Of a DNA stretch of 64,000 bases, positions 1 through 12,565 are shown piece by piece (the first letter of the stretch is position 1; the number at the start of each line of letters is the position of its first letter). The position numbers were made by a program, and so were the translations under genes. Source of the stretch: Raphanus sativus (taxonomy: Eukaryota > Streptophyta > Magnoliopsida > Brassicales > Brassicaceae); the NCBI RefSeq assembly GCF_000801105.2, contig NC_079516.1, forward strand, positions 25,581,043-25,645,042, in the 5' to 3' direction. Under the pieces are notes generated by a model. The model made no database searches. It saw nothing but the letters and a program-made list of their open reading frames with translations, and had not been told where the DNA came from.

Positions 1-294
1 TCAAATTCATACTCTTCCATCCAGTTTATCTTATTCCAGTAGAACATTTAGTATGAAATTTTCTGGAAAGGTAACTTGTATATAAAGCACATACATATAA
101 TAGAATAATACAAAAACTGCTGAAACCAGTTTTTTATATATAAAAGATTAGCTATCTTCTGACACAGCTATCATATATTTGTCGATGATAGAAAGAAAAA
201 TTTATCTGAATAATGAAATTTAGAGAGCCATTAAGCACCACTGAAAAGATAAGACGTATTTAAACTCGGCTTAAGAAGAGAAAAGAAAACTGAC

Positions 295-2853
295 CAACAC
301 TTGGTCCGCATAATCAAGCCGATCAGGGTGAACATGAAGAGTAAACTTGAGAAGCGAAGAATACAGGGTTACTGCACTCAGAATAGGCATGTCTTCTTGT
401 GCTTCTATTACCTGCAACATCATAGTATTCCTGTAAGAAATGTTTTCCACCGAATGAAAAAGGACATCAAAACCACGTAATTTAAGAAGTGGACCAAATA
501 TGAAGAAAGAGTCATGTTTTGCAGCGAATACGTCCACAACATGAAGAATACAGCACGTTTCTAAAATCTAAACGCTGATGGAATCAATCTAAAGTGAAGA
601 TTTTTAATTAAGAAAAAAATATCAAGCAACAAAATATTCGCGCCTTATCCATGCTTTCCATGATACTAACAAGTCAGGTCAAGGATTTCTAAGCTAGCAT
701 TACTTTCCTCCCCTTTTACAGAAACAGAACTGCTATCAACCGTACATACCCAGAAAGTTGATCGCGGCCTAACATAAATGTTACCTTTCCAATTGCATTA
801 TTCAACTTTGAGAAAGCTTCCACTTGCAGGAAATAAGGTAAAACTTCAGTATTTAAGGCAGCATAACTTGACAGCCTCTCCATTAAACGTGAAAGCACTG
901 TCATAATGTCAACCGATGGCTGAGAAGAGAGAAAGTGAGAAATATAAGAGATTAGTAAACTACTGACATGAAAAATTCGAAAATGCAGTTGATACTAATA
1001 CATATCGAAGGACCATGCATGATTTCTTGTCTAAAACAGCCAAATTGCCAACTCGGATATATGAGAATTTGAGACTACCTGAAGTTGTGGACAAGCCCCA
1101 AGAAGTACATCAAGAGTCTGCAAGTGATACTCGTCGGGGAAGACTTGAATGATACAGTCCATTAGGTAATATTGGGCAATCTCATCTCGGCAGTTCACTA
1201 TCTGAAAAATCATCAGACAAAATCAGCTTTGCCTAGGGAATATGTTAAGTTTTCATATGTATGTGTGTTTATAAGATATAATATTTTACCTGCTCTAAGA
1301 CTCTAGGAAGAACTGTATCTCTGTACATATCAAGGTCTACACCTTCTAACTGGCTCAGCACATGAAGGTTCTTTCCAACCTGATATGTGAGGAACCCACG
1401 CTTCCATCAGTACAAATCGAATGGTAGGCACTTTCAGAACAATGTTACCAGCTGTAATAAAAGTCATATTACAAGGTCACGAAGCTCACTCCTCTCTTTC
1501 TCCCGTTTCTCCTTTTCCCGAGCAGGTCCCTGCAGACCAGAAAGCCCGAAAGCAAGCCTCAAATAAGGATCATCAAAGGATAATGATTCACAATCAATAC
1601 AGAACCTACATGATCAGAATCATGCCCTCATAGTACATATATATCTCCATTAGGCGCAATCATTCTGGAAAGTTCGTTTTCAAATTAAGTAGAAGGGTCT
1701 CTAACAATCATGACTCACCTGGTGTTGCATTCTGACCCAGAGTTTATTCATCTCGGTAAAGTTCAGTAGTACAAACTCCACCGCATCCGTGACTGTATCA
1801 GCATCTCTGCAGAGAGTAGCAAACGAGTTACCAACTAGATGAATCTAGATTTGAGTATGTTAGTAACAAAAGTTTCTTGACCGTAATAGATTGGATCATA
1901 ATGAAACAAATATCGGACCCAGAAGACAGACAACATCCTAAGTTACGTCAAAAAAAACCACAGGCAAGAACCCCATGCGAGTCCCAGACTCCCAGCTGCT
2001 AGGAAGAGTACAAACCAAACGACTGTGTAAAGAGCTTACCCTTCATACTCGGAACCAATATCAGGTAATTTATCTCGACTAATTTGGGCAAGGTAACTTC
2101 TCAAGAAGAGACCACGTAGAGGATGCTGAATCCCACGGCACATCTCAACAAGATCCTTAAGAATTTCCTTGGCAGGAGCTTCCTTGGTTTTGATATAAAC
2201 GGATCCTGCTGTACACAGGAGATATCTACACAAGGGAATCCAAAAACTAGTATGATCTTAAAATGATCAACAAGCCATTTTCCAAAAGGGAGTTGTATGG
2301 GTCACACTTACAAGCGTGGTAATATGTTACCAGCATGCTGAACAAGCTCATAGAGTTCAATGACGGAGCAGCCACGCCGAGTTTCCTCCATGAAGAAAAT
2401 CTCAAGCTTCCTCAACTCATCAAAAGCTCTCATATCTAAAACCACCAAATCAAAATCAACTTAGGGATTACACGAAGCATATGATCAAGAGACGGAGATC
2501 AACAACTCACAGAGGTCATAGTACTTGTGAGGCGAAAGCTTCGAAGTCCGCAACTCGCTAAGCATCTGAGCCGAGTACTTGAGAGCATCTTTCAGATTAT
2601 TCGAATCCTAATCAAACCAAAACACTACCAAAATTAGGGTTTCTATCTAATTTCCACACATCTATTTCAACAGTCCCAAACGAATTTTAGAAACTTTCTC
2701 AATTTTCCCGGAAAAAAAATTAAGGAAGGGGAAAGAGAGTAGAGAGAGCGGAATTACAATAGCGCGCTGCATGTAAAATGCGTTCTGCTTGAAAGCCGCA
2801 GCGCCGGCGGCGAGCCATTTCTCTTCGTCTTCTCCTGATCCGTCTGCGATCAT
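295..2853 (-). CDS. VPS35A: VPS35 retromer subunit, N-terminal 371 residues (gene runs off the left edge)
   Basis: This encodes the VPS35 core subunit of retromer, which sorts vacuolar receptors at endosomes. Ten exons on the minus strand can be placed with GT-AG borders: 2758-2853, 2511-2607, 2312-2435, 2040-2225, 1719-1806, 1473-1529, 1290-1379, 1079-1201, 785-919 and 295-411. They join in one frame to give 371 residues starting [13 protein letters not shown]. The [20 protein letters not shown] and [19 protein letters not shown] stretches are diagnostic for the conserved N-terminal half of VPS35, including the PRLYL motif that binds VPS26. The full protein is usually about 790 residues, so roughly the second half lies beyond the left edge. 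Bases 1-294 appear to be intron 10; I saw no next exon there. Plants have several VPS35 copies. The A assignment rests on my memory of the sequence and on the neighbouring FDP and protease genes. Confidence 0.93.
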
Positions 2854-3164
2854 TCTCTCTTCTCTCTAAATCTCGGATCTCTCTCTCTCTCTCTCTCTCT
2901 CTGATGGGTGGGTTTCAGGTTTCTTTTCGATTTGTCAAAAACGACGACCTCGTGAAAGTCTTTTTTGTGGGAGATTATACCGTGCTTCACAACGTGTGCG
3001 CTTTCTTCACTATACACCGTTCGATGTTTTAATGTGACATTTGATCTAACGGTCAAGAGAAGCTTTCAGAATCTACAACTGTGTGAGTTGAGAGAAAAAC
3101 ACCAAACCAAACTAAACCAAAATTTCTTCCAATTAAGCTACACTTTAGAAATATATCATGTTCA
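2854..3164. promoter_or_regulatory. VPS35 5' UTR and promoter region with CT repeat
   Basis: This stretch lies upstream of the VPS35 start codon and before the Helitron. It holds a (CT)12 run at 2879-2902, which reads as GA on the gene strand. Such runs are common in plant 5' UTRs. No other element was recognised. Confidence 0.5.
2879..2902. repeat. (CT)12 microsatellite
   Basis: This is an uninterrupted CT dinucleotide run about 25 bases upstream of the VPS35 start codon, probably in the 5' UTR. Confidence 0.95.
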
Positions 3165-4292
3165 TCTATCTTATTAAATCAGAAACATTATAACTTCTTC
3201 TATGTGGATTTTAAAAGTGGACTTCATATATTTAAATTAAATGTCTCATTCTTTATATATAATACGTACTATAGTCTAACTTTGCATTGATGTATTTCCT
3301 TAAATACAATTCTTCTTTTTGTCCATATTCCATATATGATTTTCACATTTATTATATGTCGATTTCAATAAGATAGATACTAAGAATACTAAAAATATTA
3401 ATCGTTCTAGAATTATCCTATACAATTTATTTTAAATTGATCAGTATACTTTCATTGGCCATTCTGATTTTATTAGTACGAATAACATTAGATAGATAAG
3501 TCATAGACATATACATAAATATATGACTATTCTTTAACTACGTTGGACCTAATCTACTTTCTAAAACAAATAACACATAGCTTTATATATTGTATTGAAT
3601 ATAGTAATATTGTATAGTATTATACTTATACAATAATACTAAAAACAAACCAAACTGAAATATCGAAAATGTTTTGAACCATTACACACAAAATATATTA
3701 GACCACAGAGATAAAATTCACTTTGAAATTATGTAATTTCGTAATGTACAAAAAACATAAGTTTTATATAAAATTTTGTGTTACAATAAAAAGACACAAC
3801 TCGCGCTTGCAAAGTGTTATTTTTACATACGAAAGACAGTTTTGATATTGTTCTTTAAACACATAATTGAATTATACAAACTCGATACTACATAAAACTA
3901 AACAATATAGAATACATTTTAAAAATAAAACCCGTGCGGGTGCGCATGGCCTTTGTAAAAATCGTAGATATGTTTATATAATATATAAATATATTATGTT
4001 ATACATATTTTCATATAAATAATACCCCAATGTAAGTTTTGTATGATAAATGTTGAAAATACAAAATATATAGCACTATATATTTAAATAATATATAAAA
4101 ATCTACTTTACGTTATCATAAAATTTAAAAATTAAATTTAGTAATTAAACACATTACTTATTTAAACACATTAGTACACATTGTTATTTATCAAAAATTT
4201 ATATTAATACATATTGCAATCATGTATAACATTTAGTAAAAACAAAGATAAAAAAAATTGACTCCCGCTCGGTCGAGCGGGTCATGATCTAG
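3165..4292 (+). mobile_element. non-autonomous Helitron, 1.13 kb
   Basis: The 3' end is textbook Helitron: an 8-bp perfect stem (CCCGCTCG, 4264-4271, with CGAGCGGG, 4274-4281), a 7-base spacer, then CTAG at 4289-4292 followed by host T. The 5' end is placed at 3165, where TCTATCTTATTAAATCAG follows a host A, matching the TC start and A/T target of the group. The inside is AT-rich with no coding region. A GC-rich inverted stretch near 3931-3951 may be an internal remnant of another Helitron end. The 3' end is secure and the 5' end is likely. Confidence 0.8.
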
Positions 4293-4385
4293 TTCTTAAT
4301 TTAAAAAAAAAATCATATAACAAGAACACATAAACATAAATTTGTGAGAACAATTTGAATTCGGAAAACAAAATTCGAAATCAAG

Positions 4386-4394
4386 AAAAATTTA
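4386..4394. repeat. 9-bp target-site duplication, left copy (AAAAATTTA)
   Basis: Identical to 27796-27804 and directly next to the left end of the large MULE. Nine bases is the usual length for Mutator-type insertions. Confidence 0.85.
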
Positions 4395-5141
4395 GGGAAA
4401 TTGCCAAAAATACAATTTTCATGATACCACTTTTTAAGTTTACCCTAACCAACTATACCACCAAATTTTTAATGATCAAAATACCATTGTACCCCTAACT
4501 AATAAACCTTTTAGAAATCCTTAAAAATCTTATATAATCTTCTCGTCGAAATCAAAACCCTCTCTCCCGTGTTCGTCGACTTCTCTCCGGTGACCAATTC
4601 CGACGATATCAAAGACGTTCCGGCGACGATCGACGATTCTCCGGTGAACAATTACAAGATCGATGATGCTCCTGCTACTCTCCGGCGAAATCAACGACTC
4701 TCTTGCGTAAATCTAATTACTCCGACAAAATCCGACGAGATCGACGATTTGCTCCGGTGAACACTTACAGGATAATCGACAAAATCATAGATAGATTTGT
4801 AAGTGTTTTTGAATTCCGACTTTAATTGAATCTATTTAAAGCCCTAAATCGAATTGATGTATTTTGAAGTAGGTAGATGAAAATTATATGTTGCTGGTTT
4901 GCGTTCAGATTTTGAAGATCAAAGAAGTTGGTGAGCTGTTTGAAGAAGCAAGAAGGACTCTGAACAAGAAGTGGTTTGTGCTATCAAAGAATTACAGATT
5001 TATAAAGCTTTATAAAAGTTGCAGAGTTGGCTTCTTAACACCATCTTTTCTATCATCTCATTTAGACGTCTCTTATACTTGAAGAGGTTAGTTGTACATC
5101 TAAGTGATGTTGATCCCTGTTTTTCTTATAATCAGGTTATA
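4395..5141 (+). promoter_or_regulatory. left terminal region and 5' leader of the MULE transposase gene
   Basis: It contains the terminal inverted repeat, then a block rich in CGACGA and CCGG words (about 4550-4760), then a probable 5' UTR intron ending at the AG before 5136. Open frames here are short and I do not regard them as coding. The first TTATAA-N4-TTATAA pair of the element lies at 5000-5015. Confidence 0.5.
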
Positions 5142-8100
5142 ATGATTGAAGTGTGTTCTGTATGTGGAGAATGGAAGCTAATAAATGGAATTCATTGGGA
5201 TTTCACAATCGATGTTGATAGAGGATGTTCTTTTAGTATGATTCATGAAGATATCAGCTACAATGACTTGATTGGGGTTGTTTTAGAAGATTTTGGGATC
5301 GATGACAACAAAAACAGTGTAAATCTTAGCTATCTCTCACCTTCCAAATTAAACTTTGGTACAAAAGAGCTTCCTCCAGTTTTTATTAGGAATGATCGTC
5401 AAGTAACGTCATATATGAACAAACTTCAAGAGAATGCAGACATTCATCTATGTGTAACTATTAAGGTAACCACATGAAATTCTTTTGCTAGCGTTTTCTG
5501 TTTATAAGCGTTATCAGTTATTCTTCAAGGTAGTTTATAGTACTCATGAATATAGAGATTCACTATTACATTTATGTTTTGTTTCTTTTTATGTTTCAGA
5601 GAAAAGCACAAATATCGCCATTGATTATATCAAACATGATGCAGACACGTGATGAAATTTCCAGTACTCATGATTCACCTATTGCTGGAAGTAGTAACGC
5701 ATTTGAGGTACTTTTCAAAAGTCTTACCTTAATGTTCGTAATCATAATGCCTTATATATTGTTTTAGACATTAGGATTTAATGGAGTACTACAAAGAGGT
5801 ATTGTTACTAGTGTTACTAGTGAGCTAATTTTGTATTTCCAGCTATTTTTGGTTGTGATGTTGTTTTAAATAAAAAATTATTTTATAATACTTTATAAAA
5901 CTTAATAGATCCATGCTTACTTTTGCAGAGAGGAAAACACACACACCTCGACAGTGAATGCAACAACATTCATAGAGTTGACGAAGTCTCTGGTATAGAA
6001 CATACTCGTATAAGATATACTCCTATTTCTCCTTCTAGTGGTGTTATTGGCAATAAGGTACATATAACTTTCTGTTGATGTGAATATATCAGTATCTTAT
6101 AATGTGTTATAAATTATATTTTCTAACTGTCTTTCTAATTGTTTTTGTTTTAGAGAGGATTGCACTCAATGGGACCTGATGTATATGGATCTGAAAAGTC
6201 AAAATTGTCATCTTTTTCTAGTAGACGTGGTAGAGAAAGCATGAGAGAGGATTCACATTCCCATTCGGAAATCTTGTCACCAATTTGTTTTGCAAATCAA
6301 CGCGATGATGATAATGATTTGTTCTGCGGGAAGTTTTTCAAGGATAAAAAGGAAATGAGCACAAAGTTGAAGCTGCATGCTGTTAGTCAAGGCTTTGAGT
6401 TCTCCACACAGTATTCAGACAAACAACGTTATATTCTTAAGTGTGTAGATGAAAAATGCAGTTGGGATTTTCGTGCGAAATCAGTTAAAGAATCTCAGAG
6501 TTTTGTTGTGCGCCATTATGTTTCTAAGCATACATGTGACACTTCTCTGAGACGTGTTAACCATCGGCAAGCTACTGCAAAAATGTTGGGAAGTATGATC
6601 AGCAATGGTTATAAAGGAGGAAAGATTGGGTTGAAGCCTAAACAGATCATAGACAAAGCTAGGGATGATCATGGTGTTGTGATTTCATATTCAAAGGCTT
6701 GGAGGTGTCAAGAGCATGCCCAAGATCTGGCTAGGGGTACTCCTGATGACAGTTTTGAAGCTTTGCCCAGCTGGTTTCACATGTTTAAAGAGAAGAATCC
6801 AGGTTCAGTGACTTTTATTGAAGTTGATTCTGTGGGGAAATTCAAATATGCATTTTTGTCGTTTGGTCCAACTATCAGAGGGTTTAAGCTGATGAGGAAG
6901 GTACTTTCTATTGATGGTGCACATCTGAAATCAAAGTATAAAGGAACTCTACTTGCTGCGACAGCACAAGATGGTAATTTTCACTTGTATCCTATAGCTT
7001 TTGCTATAGTTGATTCTGAGAATGAGGCCTCATGGAGTTGGTTTATGACGTGTATGAAAACCATCATTCCTGACGAGGAGGATCTGGTTTTTATCTCTGA
7101 TCGTGCAGCCTCTATTGAAAAAGCTCTCTTACAACATTATCCTCTTGCTCACCATGGTATTTGCATCTTCCATTTTGAAAAGAATGTCCTGGACAAGTTT
7201 AAGAGTACAACACTTATCCCACTGATTGTTGAGGCTGCGTATGCGTACACCAAGGGAGATTTCCATTATTTGTTTGATGAAATTGAGGAGTCAGACCCTG
7301 AAGTAGCTGAGTATCTTCGTAAAGCGGACTTCAAGAAGTGGTCGCGAGCTTATTCTCTTGCCAATCGCTACAACATGATGACATCAAACTTGGCGGAATC
7401 AATTAACTCTTTGCTGAAAGAGAGTCGTGAGTATCCAATAGTTTGTCTTTTTGACACTATTAGGATGATCATGACGAGGTGGTTCACTGAACGTCGTGAG
7501 GAAGGAACTCGTCATATCCACCTCTCCACATTCAAAGTAGGGGGAAAGATGAAGGAGTTATATAATCTTAAGTCTCGCTGGCTTGAGGTTTCCAAAATCA
7601 ATGACTTAGAGTATGAGATTAAAGGAGATACAGGAGATCAAGTGGTGAATTTTCAAAACAGGCATTGTTCATGCTTGGTGTTTGATGTCGAGAAGTTTCC
7701 TTGTGCTCATGCTATTGCCGCTGCAAAAGCTGGAAATAAACATGAAAATGATTATGTCGATGATTTTTTCTCCAATGAAAGGTGCGTTCTCTCAGTCATG
7801 TTTATAAATGTTTATAAATGTTATCGGATTTATAGTGTTTTATAAATACTATTCTTTAACACTTGTTTTACATTTTTTCCTTCTTGGTTGTATCTTTGAT
7901 CTAATTAGGTTTAAGCAAGTATATTCAGAAAGCATATATCCTGTTGGTGATAAAGCATATTGGGATATTCCCTTAGATGTAGCAAAATTTGTTTGTCGCC
8001 CTCCATCTACTCGCTTTCCTAGTGGCAGAAGGAAGAAAAAAAAGAATTCCAAGTTCGTGGGAGTATGGAAAATACCGTTCCAAATCCCAATCAACACCCA

Positions 8101-8158
8101 AAGGTTACAAATGCAGCAGATGTGGGCAGCAAGGACACAACAAGAGTACATGTGTTGA
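5142..8158 (+). CDS. MuDR/MULE transposase (mudrA-like), C-terminal zinc knuckle out of frame
   Basis: This is the DDE transposase that would mobilise the element. Five exons join in frame: 5142-5465, 5600-5707, 5929-6057, 6154-7781 and 7909-8158, about 812 residues. The N-terminus (MIEVCSVCGEWK, then PPVFIRNDRQ) is the usual plant MuDR start. The MuDR DNA-binding region follows (FCGKFFKDKKEMSTKLKLHA). The MULE catalytic core has LSIDGAHLKSKYKG near residue 441 and FISDRAASI near 503, with a later MTSNLAESIN. A SWIM zinc finger (C-S-C then CAH) sits near residues 692-705. A CCHC knuckle (CSRCGQQGHNKSTC, 8110-8151) follows but is in another frame: an A8 run at 8036-8043 would need to be A7 to join it. 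The present frame ends at 8156-8158. This could be a real lesion or a homopolymer sequencing error. Confidence 0.9.
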
Positions 8159-8171
8159 GCCAATTGGATAA

Positions 8172-8607
8172 CAAGAGTCTTTTATCAAAACTTGTCTTCA
8201 TTTGATTATTTTATATGATGTTATAACAATTTGAATCTCATATCTTCTGAACCTTTTATTATTACTTTCATCATTTTATAGTATGCTTTACAGAATTTAT
8301 AAGTGTTTCTAAAAGTTTTACGTTACTAAAAAATTGTGTGGTCATGTTAATCAACTATTTTTTATAAGATTCTTATAAATTTTAGAGTTGAAATTTATTG
8401 CAGAATTTATATGTTTCTAAGATACTTGATGTCATTGGCTCAGATAACCAATGTGAATATAGATCTAATAAGTTTCTTAGAAAAGGATTAAGTTCAAACC
8501 AGAATGATCAAAGTACAAACCAGTAGATGTTCTTTCAGCAAAGACATTAGAAAAGACAACACTATTTCAAAAGGGAACAAAAGATAGCACTAAAAACTGA
8601 ACGAGCT
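8172..8607. other. convergent spacer between transposase and minus-strand genes
   Basis: AT-rich sequence between the 3' ends of the transposase and the first minus-strand gene. It has several TTATAA words, including a pair near 8365, and presumably both polyadenylation regions. No gene was seen. Confidence 0.5.
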
Positions 8608-11600
8608 TCATTTCTTCAAATTCACCATGGAATCTTTCCCAGCTTGTGTCTTTTGTTTTTCCGAGATGGAGGTGCCTGCAACAGCTCTCTTTATAAACAA
8701 AAAATAAGAGAAATCAATAATGATTTTTTGAAGTAGCCAATGAAACTCAAAAGAACATTTTATATGACGTTATAAAGAGATTTATTTTACCTTTGTTCCT
8801 ACTGGTCTTCCTGGTTTATTATTCTTTTCACCTTTCTCCGGCTTCTCGGCTTCATCATCTGCTTCCACTTGTTGTTTTTTCTCCTCATTTGTTTTGCCCT
8901 ATTACAAAAGAAAAAAGCTATAAACAAAAACTTCATTGCAAAACTATTTTATAAGACGTTATAAAGAGAGTTATTTTACCCTTATTCCTGCTGTTCTTCC
9001 TCGTTTCTTCTGTTCAACTTGCACCGGCTTCTGGGCTTCATCATCTGCTTCCACTTGTTGTTTTTTCTCCTCATTTGTTTTGCCCTATTACAAAAAAAAA
9101 GCTATAAACAAAAACTTCATTGCAAAGCTATTTTATAAGACGTTATAAAGAGAGTTATTTTACCCTTATTCCTGCTGGTCTTCCTCGTTTCTTCTGTTCA
9201 ACTTGCACCGGCTTATGGGCTTCATCATCTGCTTCCACTTGTTGTTTTTTCTCCTCATTTGTTTTGCCCTATTACAAAAGAAAAAAGCTATAAACAAAAA
9301 CTTCATTGGAAAGCTATTTTATAAGACGTTATAAAGAGATTTATTTTACCCTTATTCTTGCTGGTCTTCCTCGTTTCTTCTGTTCAACTTGCACCGGCTT
9401 ATGGGCTTCATCATCTGCTTCCACTTGTTGTTTTTTCTCCTCATTTGTTTTGCCCTATTACAAAAGAAAAAAGCTATAAACAAAAACTTCATTGGAAAGC
9501 TATTTTATAAGACGTTATAAAGAGATTTATTTTACCCTTATTCCTGCTGGTCTTCCTCGTTTCTTCTGTTCAACTTGCACCGGCTTACGGGCTTCATCAT
9601 CTGCTTCCACTTGTTGATTTTTCTCCTCATTTGTTTTGCCCTATTACAAAAGAAAAAATCTATAAACAAAAACTTCATTGGAAAGCTATTTTATAAGACG
9701 TTATAAAGAGATTTATTTACCTTTCTTCCTGCTGGTCTTCCTCGTTTCTTCTGTTCAACTTGCACTGGCTTCTGGGCTTCATCATCCACTTGTTCTTCTT
9801 CTTCTTGTTCCTATTTCAATGAAAAACAACAACATGTTTTATTAAATTCTAATTTGTTATGTGTATTGGTAAGTTAATCTACTTTGTAGCTGTCTTATTG
9901 TTCACACCTTGAGAGTGAGATCTTCCAATACACCTTCTATAACATCATCAGCAGAAACATCCGTAGGTTGTATTTTTTTGTTTTTTGGATTTGGAGGTGC
10001 TAGCATCGCCGACAGGTTCCTCATCGGTGTTCCTCTATTTAACAAAAAGCAGTAACCCAAAACACATTTCATTTTAAACCACATTGTAAATAGAGCTTAT
10101 AAAAGTTGTTACCTTTTTCTCTTTTCTTGGTTTCTTATTCTTAACTTCCTTGCAAATGTTGGTTGTATCTTCATTTACTTCTTCAACCTCTTCCATCCGA
10201 TCCTATTTAAAAAAAAAAGAATTTTTAGTGTCTTTAGATAATTTTATAAACTTTTGTAAACAGATTTTAAATATTTCGTACCTTCTTTCTTTTTCCTTGC
10301 TTCTTCTCTATAACTTGCTCGGGCTCTTTGGATGCATCTTCATTTACTTCTTCATCCTTCTGTTTTGATAAGAAAAGTTATAAAAGAGATTTACTTAACA
10401 CTTGAAAAGATATTTCAAGTCATAAAAGTTTATCAATTAAAAAAAAAAAGTTTATTAATAAGCTTACTTCATCGTCTTTGGAGGTTTCACTTTCTTCACC
10501 ACTGTCAGCAACTTGCTCGGGTTCTTTGGATGCATCTTCATTTACTTCTTCATCCTTCTGTTTTGATAAGAAAAGTTACAAAAGATATTTACTTAACACT
10601 TGAAAAGACTTTTCAACTCATAAAAGTTTATTAATAAGCTTACTTCATTGTCTTTGGAGGTTTCACTTCTTTCACCACTGATAGCAACTTCTTCACCATT
10701 TCGTTCTGCTTCCTCTATTTGATCCTATTATAAAGGTTCATACACATCAATTAGCTTTATCAAATCATAAAACAATGACAGATTTAGAAAGACTTATATT
10801 TTTTAAACTGATAGTGTAATTTTAGAAATCTTTATAAATTAACTTACTTCTTTGTCTTTTGAAGTTTCTCGTTCTTTTTCACTGTCATCTGCATCATTAT
10901 CCACTAGTTGTTCTTCTTTATCTTGAGTCTTTTTCTATTTCATTAAAAAAAGATTTTATAAATGGTTATAACTTTAAAATAACTTAGAAATTTCGAGTTT
11001 AATAAAGCATTATAAAGCGTCAAAAATATAACCTTAGAAACTTGTTGCCTTATGGAATCAAAGAAAGACTGCAAACATTCATTCTCCTCCAATTCCCTTT
11101 CCTGATGCTTATCATTTTCCTGAAAAATTATATGTGAATACAAATAAACAGTATTTACAATATCAAGATTTTAAAAATAGCAAACCTTGGTTTTTGTGGC
11201 ACCTTGAGGAGTCTCATGAAACTCATCAGTTTCCTGTTACAAGTTAGAAGCATATGAAATCTGATAATTTAAAACACGATACAAATACAGAAAATATTTT
11301 TACCTTCTCGGTTTCTCGACGAATGCCCAGACGATCTTCAAGCTTCTCCACTTTTTTTTTATAAATCTCTAGCTGCTTGGTGAGGAATTCAATCTTCTCT
11401 TTATCAGTTGCATCACTCCCTGGACCATAATTGTTTTCCTCTATCTCAGCTTCCGCAACAGCAATGTTGACACTTCCACTACGCCAATCTTGTCTCTTCA
11501 AACGATATCCTCTCTTGACAAGATCAACAACTTTTCCAAACTCAGTGTCGACATCTTCTTCAACCAAGTTGCTATGCAATTCCTGATCTCCAAGGATGCA

Positions 11601-12565
11601 TTTGGCAACAACCTGATAAGTATTAGCATGATTAGACCATAGATTAAAAATAAAAATGCAGAGACTAAAAAAATTTAATAAGAGTTTATAAAATGATACC
11701 TTTTTGTTTCCAGCAATTTTGGTCACCTCATCCAAAGTAGGCGATTTTGTTCCTATCCAATGCAAGCACAATGGAAACTGAGTTTCTTCATCTTCATCAC
11801 CAAAAAATGAGCCAAGTTGATCCACAGAAGACAAAGCCCAAAGCTGAATGGCATATATAAACCCAGAAATTCCATATTGCACCTTCACCAAATCTGTAGC
11901 TTCAATCTTCTCCACTGCAGCACGTAGAGCTTCATAGGTTTCATTCCCCCAGGGATACTTGCAGAACTCTTCAAAGTTTCTAGCTCTCAGCAGTCTCTCA
12001 ACGGGTATTATATTAACTGGATTGTTGGCTATCAATATCGATTCCACAAGGATAGTAGCTCCTAATCTCAGCTTCTGGTTAGCTGTAAATTCCTTACTAT
12101 TTTTAACAAATAGTTTAACCAAGGTCTTCACAGTATGATTCTTCACCATCCATGGATCCTTCTTCTTATTTTTCGTTGCTGAAGCCTCTTCTTCTTTTTC
12201 TTCTTCGCCAACAAGGCAAGGTAGACCTGTTGCCAAATGGAATTCTCGTAGAGAAAACCGCATCAACTGTTCTCCAAAAGAAAACCATAAAGTCTTCTTG
12301 CCTACTTTAATTCTCCTAAGAAGCAACTCATGGATCAGATTCCTTGAAAACACCATAGCGCTATTCCTCATCCCCATCTGAATTATAGGGCCTAAGAACG
12401 AATCTTCAATCTTCTTGAAATCACTGCCCAAAGCCTCTTTAACAATAGCAACATACTTAAGGGTGCAATGCTTATTGACTCGTTGCAAAACTCCTTTCTC
12501 TGAACCAGGTTCGAACATTCTTTTTGGCAAGAAAATTTTATCAGCAGAAGTACTCATCCTTTCAC
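8608..12565 (-). CDS. DUF1985 protein with tandem AT-hook exons (MULE unit 1, 3' part)
   Basis: This looks like a DUF1985 protein with a long charged tail. DUF1985 fills the first exon (11700-12565; ATG at 12557, MSTSADKIFLPKR; core LWFSFGEQLMRFSLREFHLA and TGLPC). Exon 2 is 11304-11612. Small acidic exons follow at 11186, 11033, 10848, 10644, 10468, 10282 and 10113, all in phase 0. Exon 9908-10034 is 127 nt instead of 126 because of a T7 run (9973-9979 on +). As read, the protein stops there at about 604 residues. Without the extra base the frame continues through six exons ending mostly in KKRGRPAG, an AT-hook core, and the last exon 8608-8688, for about 850 residues. The exon starts at an AG upstream of the ATG in the right phase to continue from the Agenet exons at 13337-14615, so both may have been one gene. 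DUF1985 occurs in ULP-like and VANDAL genes; its role is not known to me with certainty. Confidence 0.82.
8705..9815 (-). repeat. tandem array of AT-hook exon plus intron, about 186-bp period
   Basis: Five near-identical units and one divergent one. The word GTTTTGCCC recurs at 8891, 9077, 9261, 9447 and 9633. Each unit carries a 105-108 nt phase-0 exon (8791-8898, 8980-9084, 9164-9268, 9350-9454, 9536-9640, then 9721-9810) and an intron with TTATAAGACGTTATAA or a slightly altered version. Exons encode an acidic stretch followed by VEQKKRGRPAG. One copy reads RGRT and one reads RGRPAR, so not all hooks are canonical. Confidence 0.9.

Noticed and set aside
4569..4760. Open frame of 63 codons at the left end of the MULE
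   Set aside because: It is compositionally biased (CGACGA-rich), has no domain, and precedes the transposase start, so it is better read as leader sequence.
8705..9815. CRISPR-like regularly spaced repeats
   Set aside because: This is a plant nuclear genome; the repeats are exon-intron units of a transposon gene with splice sites and a kept reading frame.
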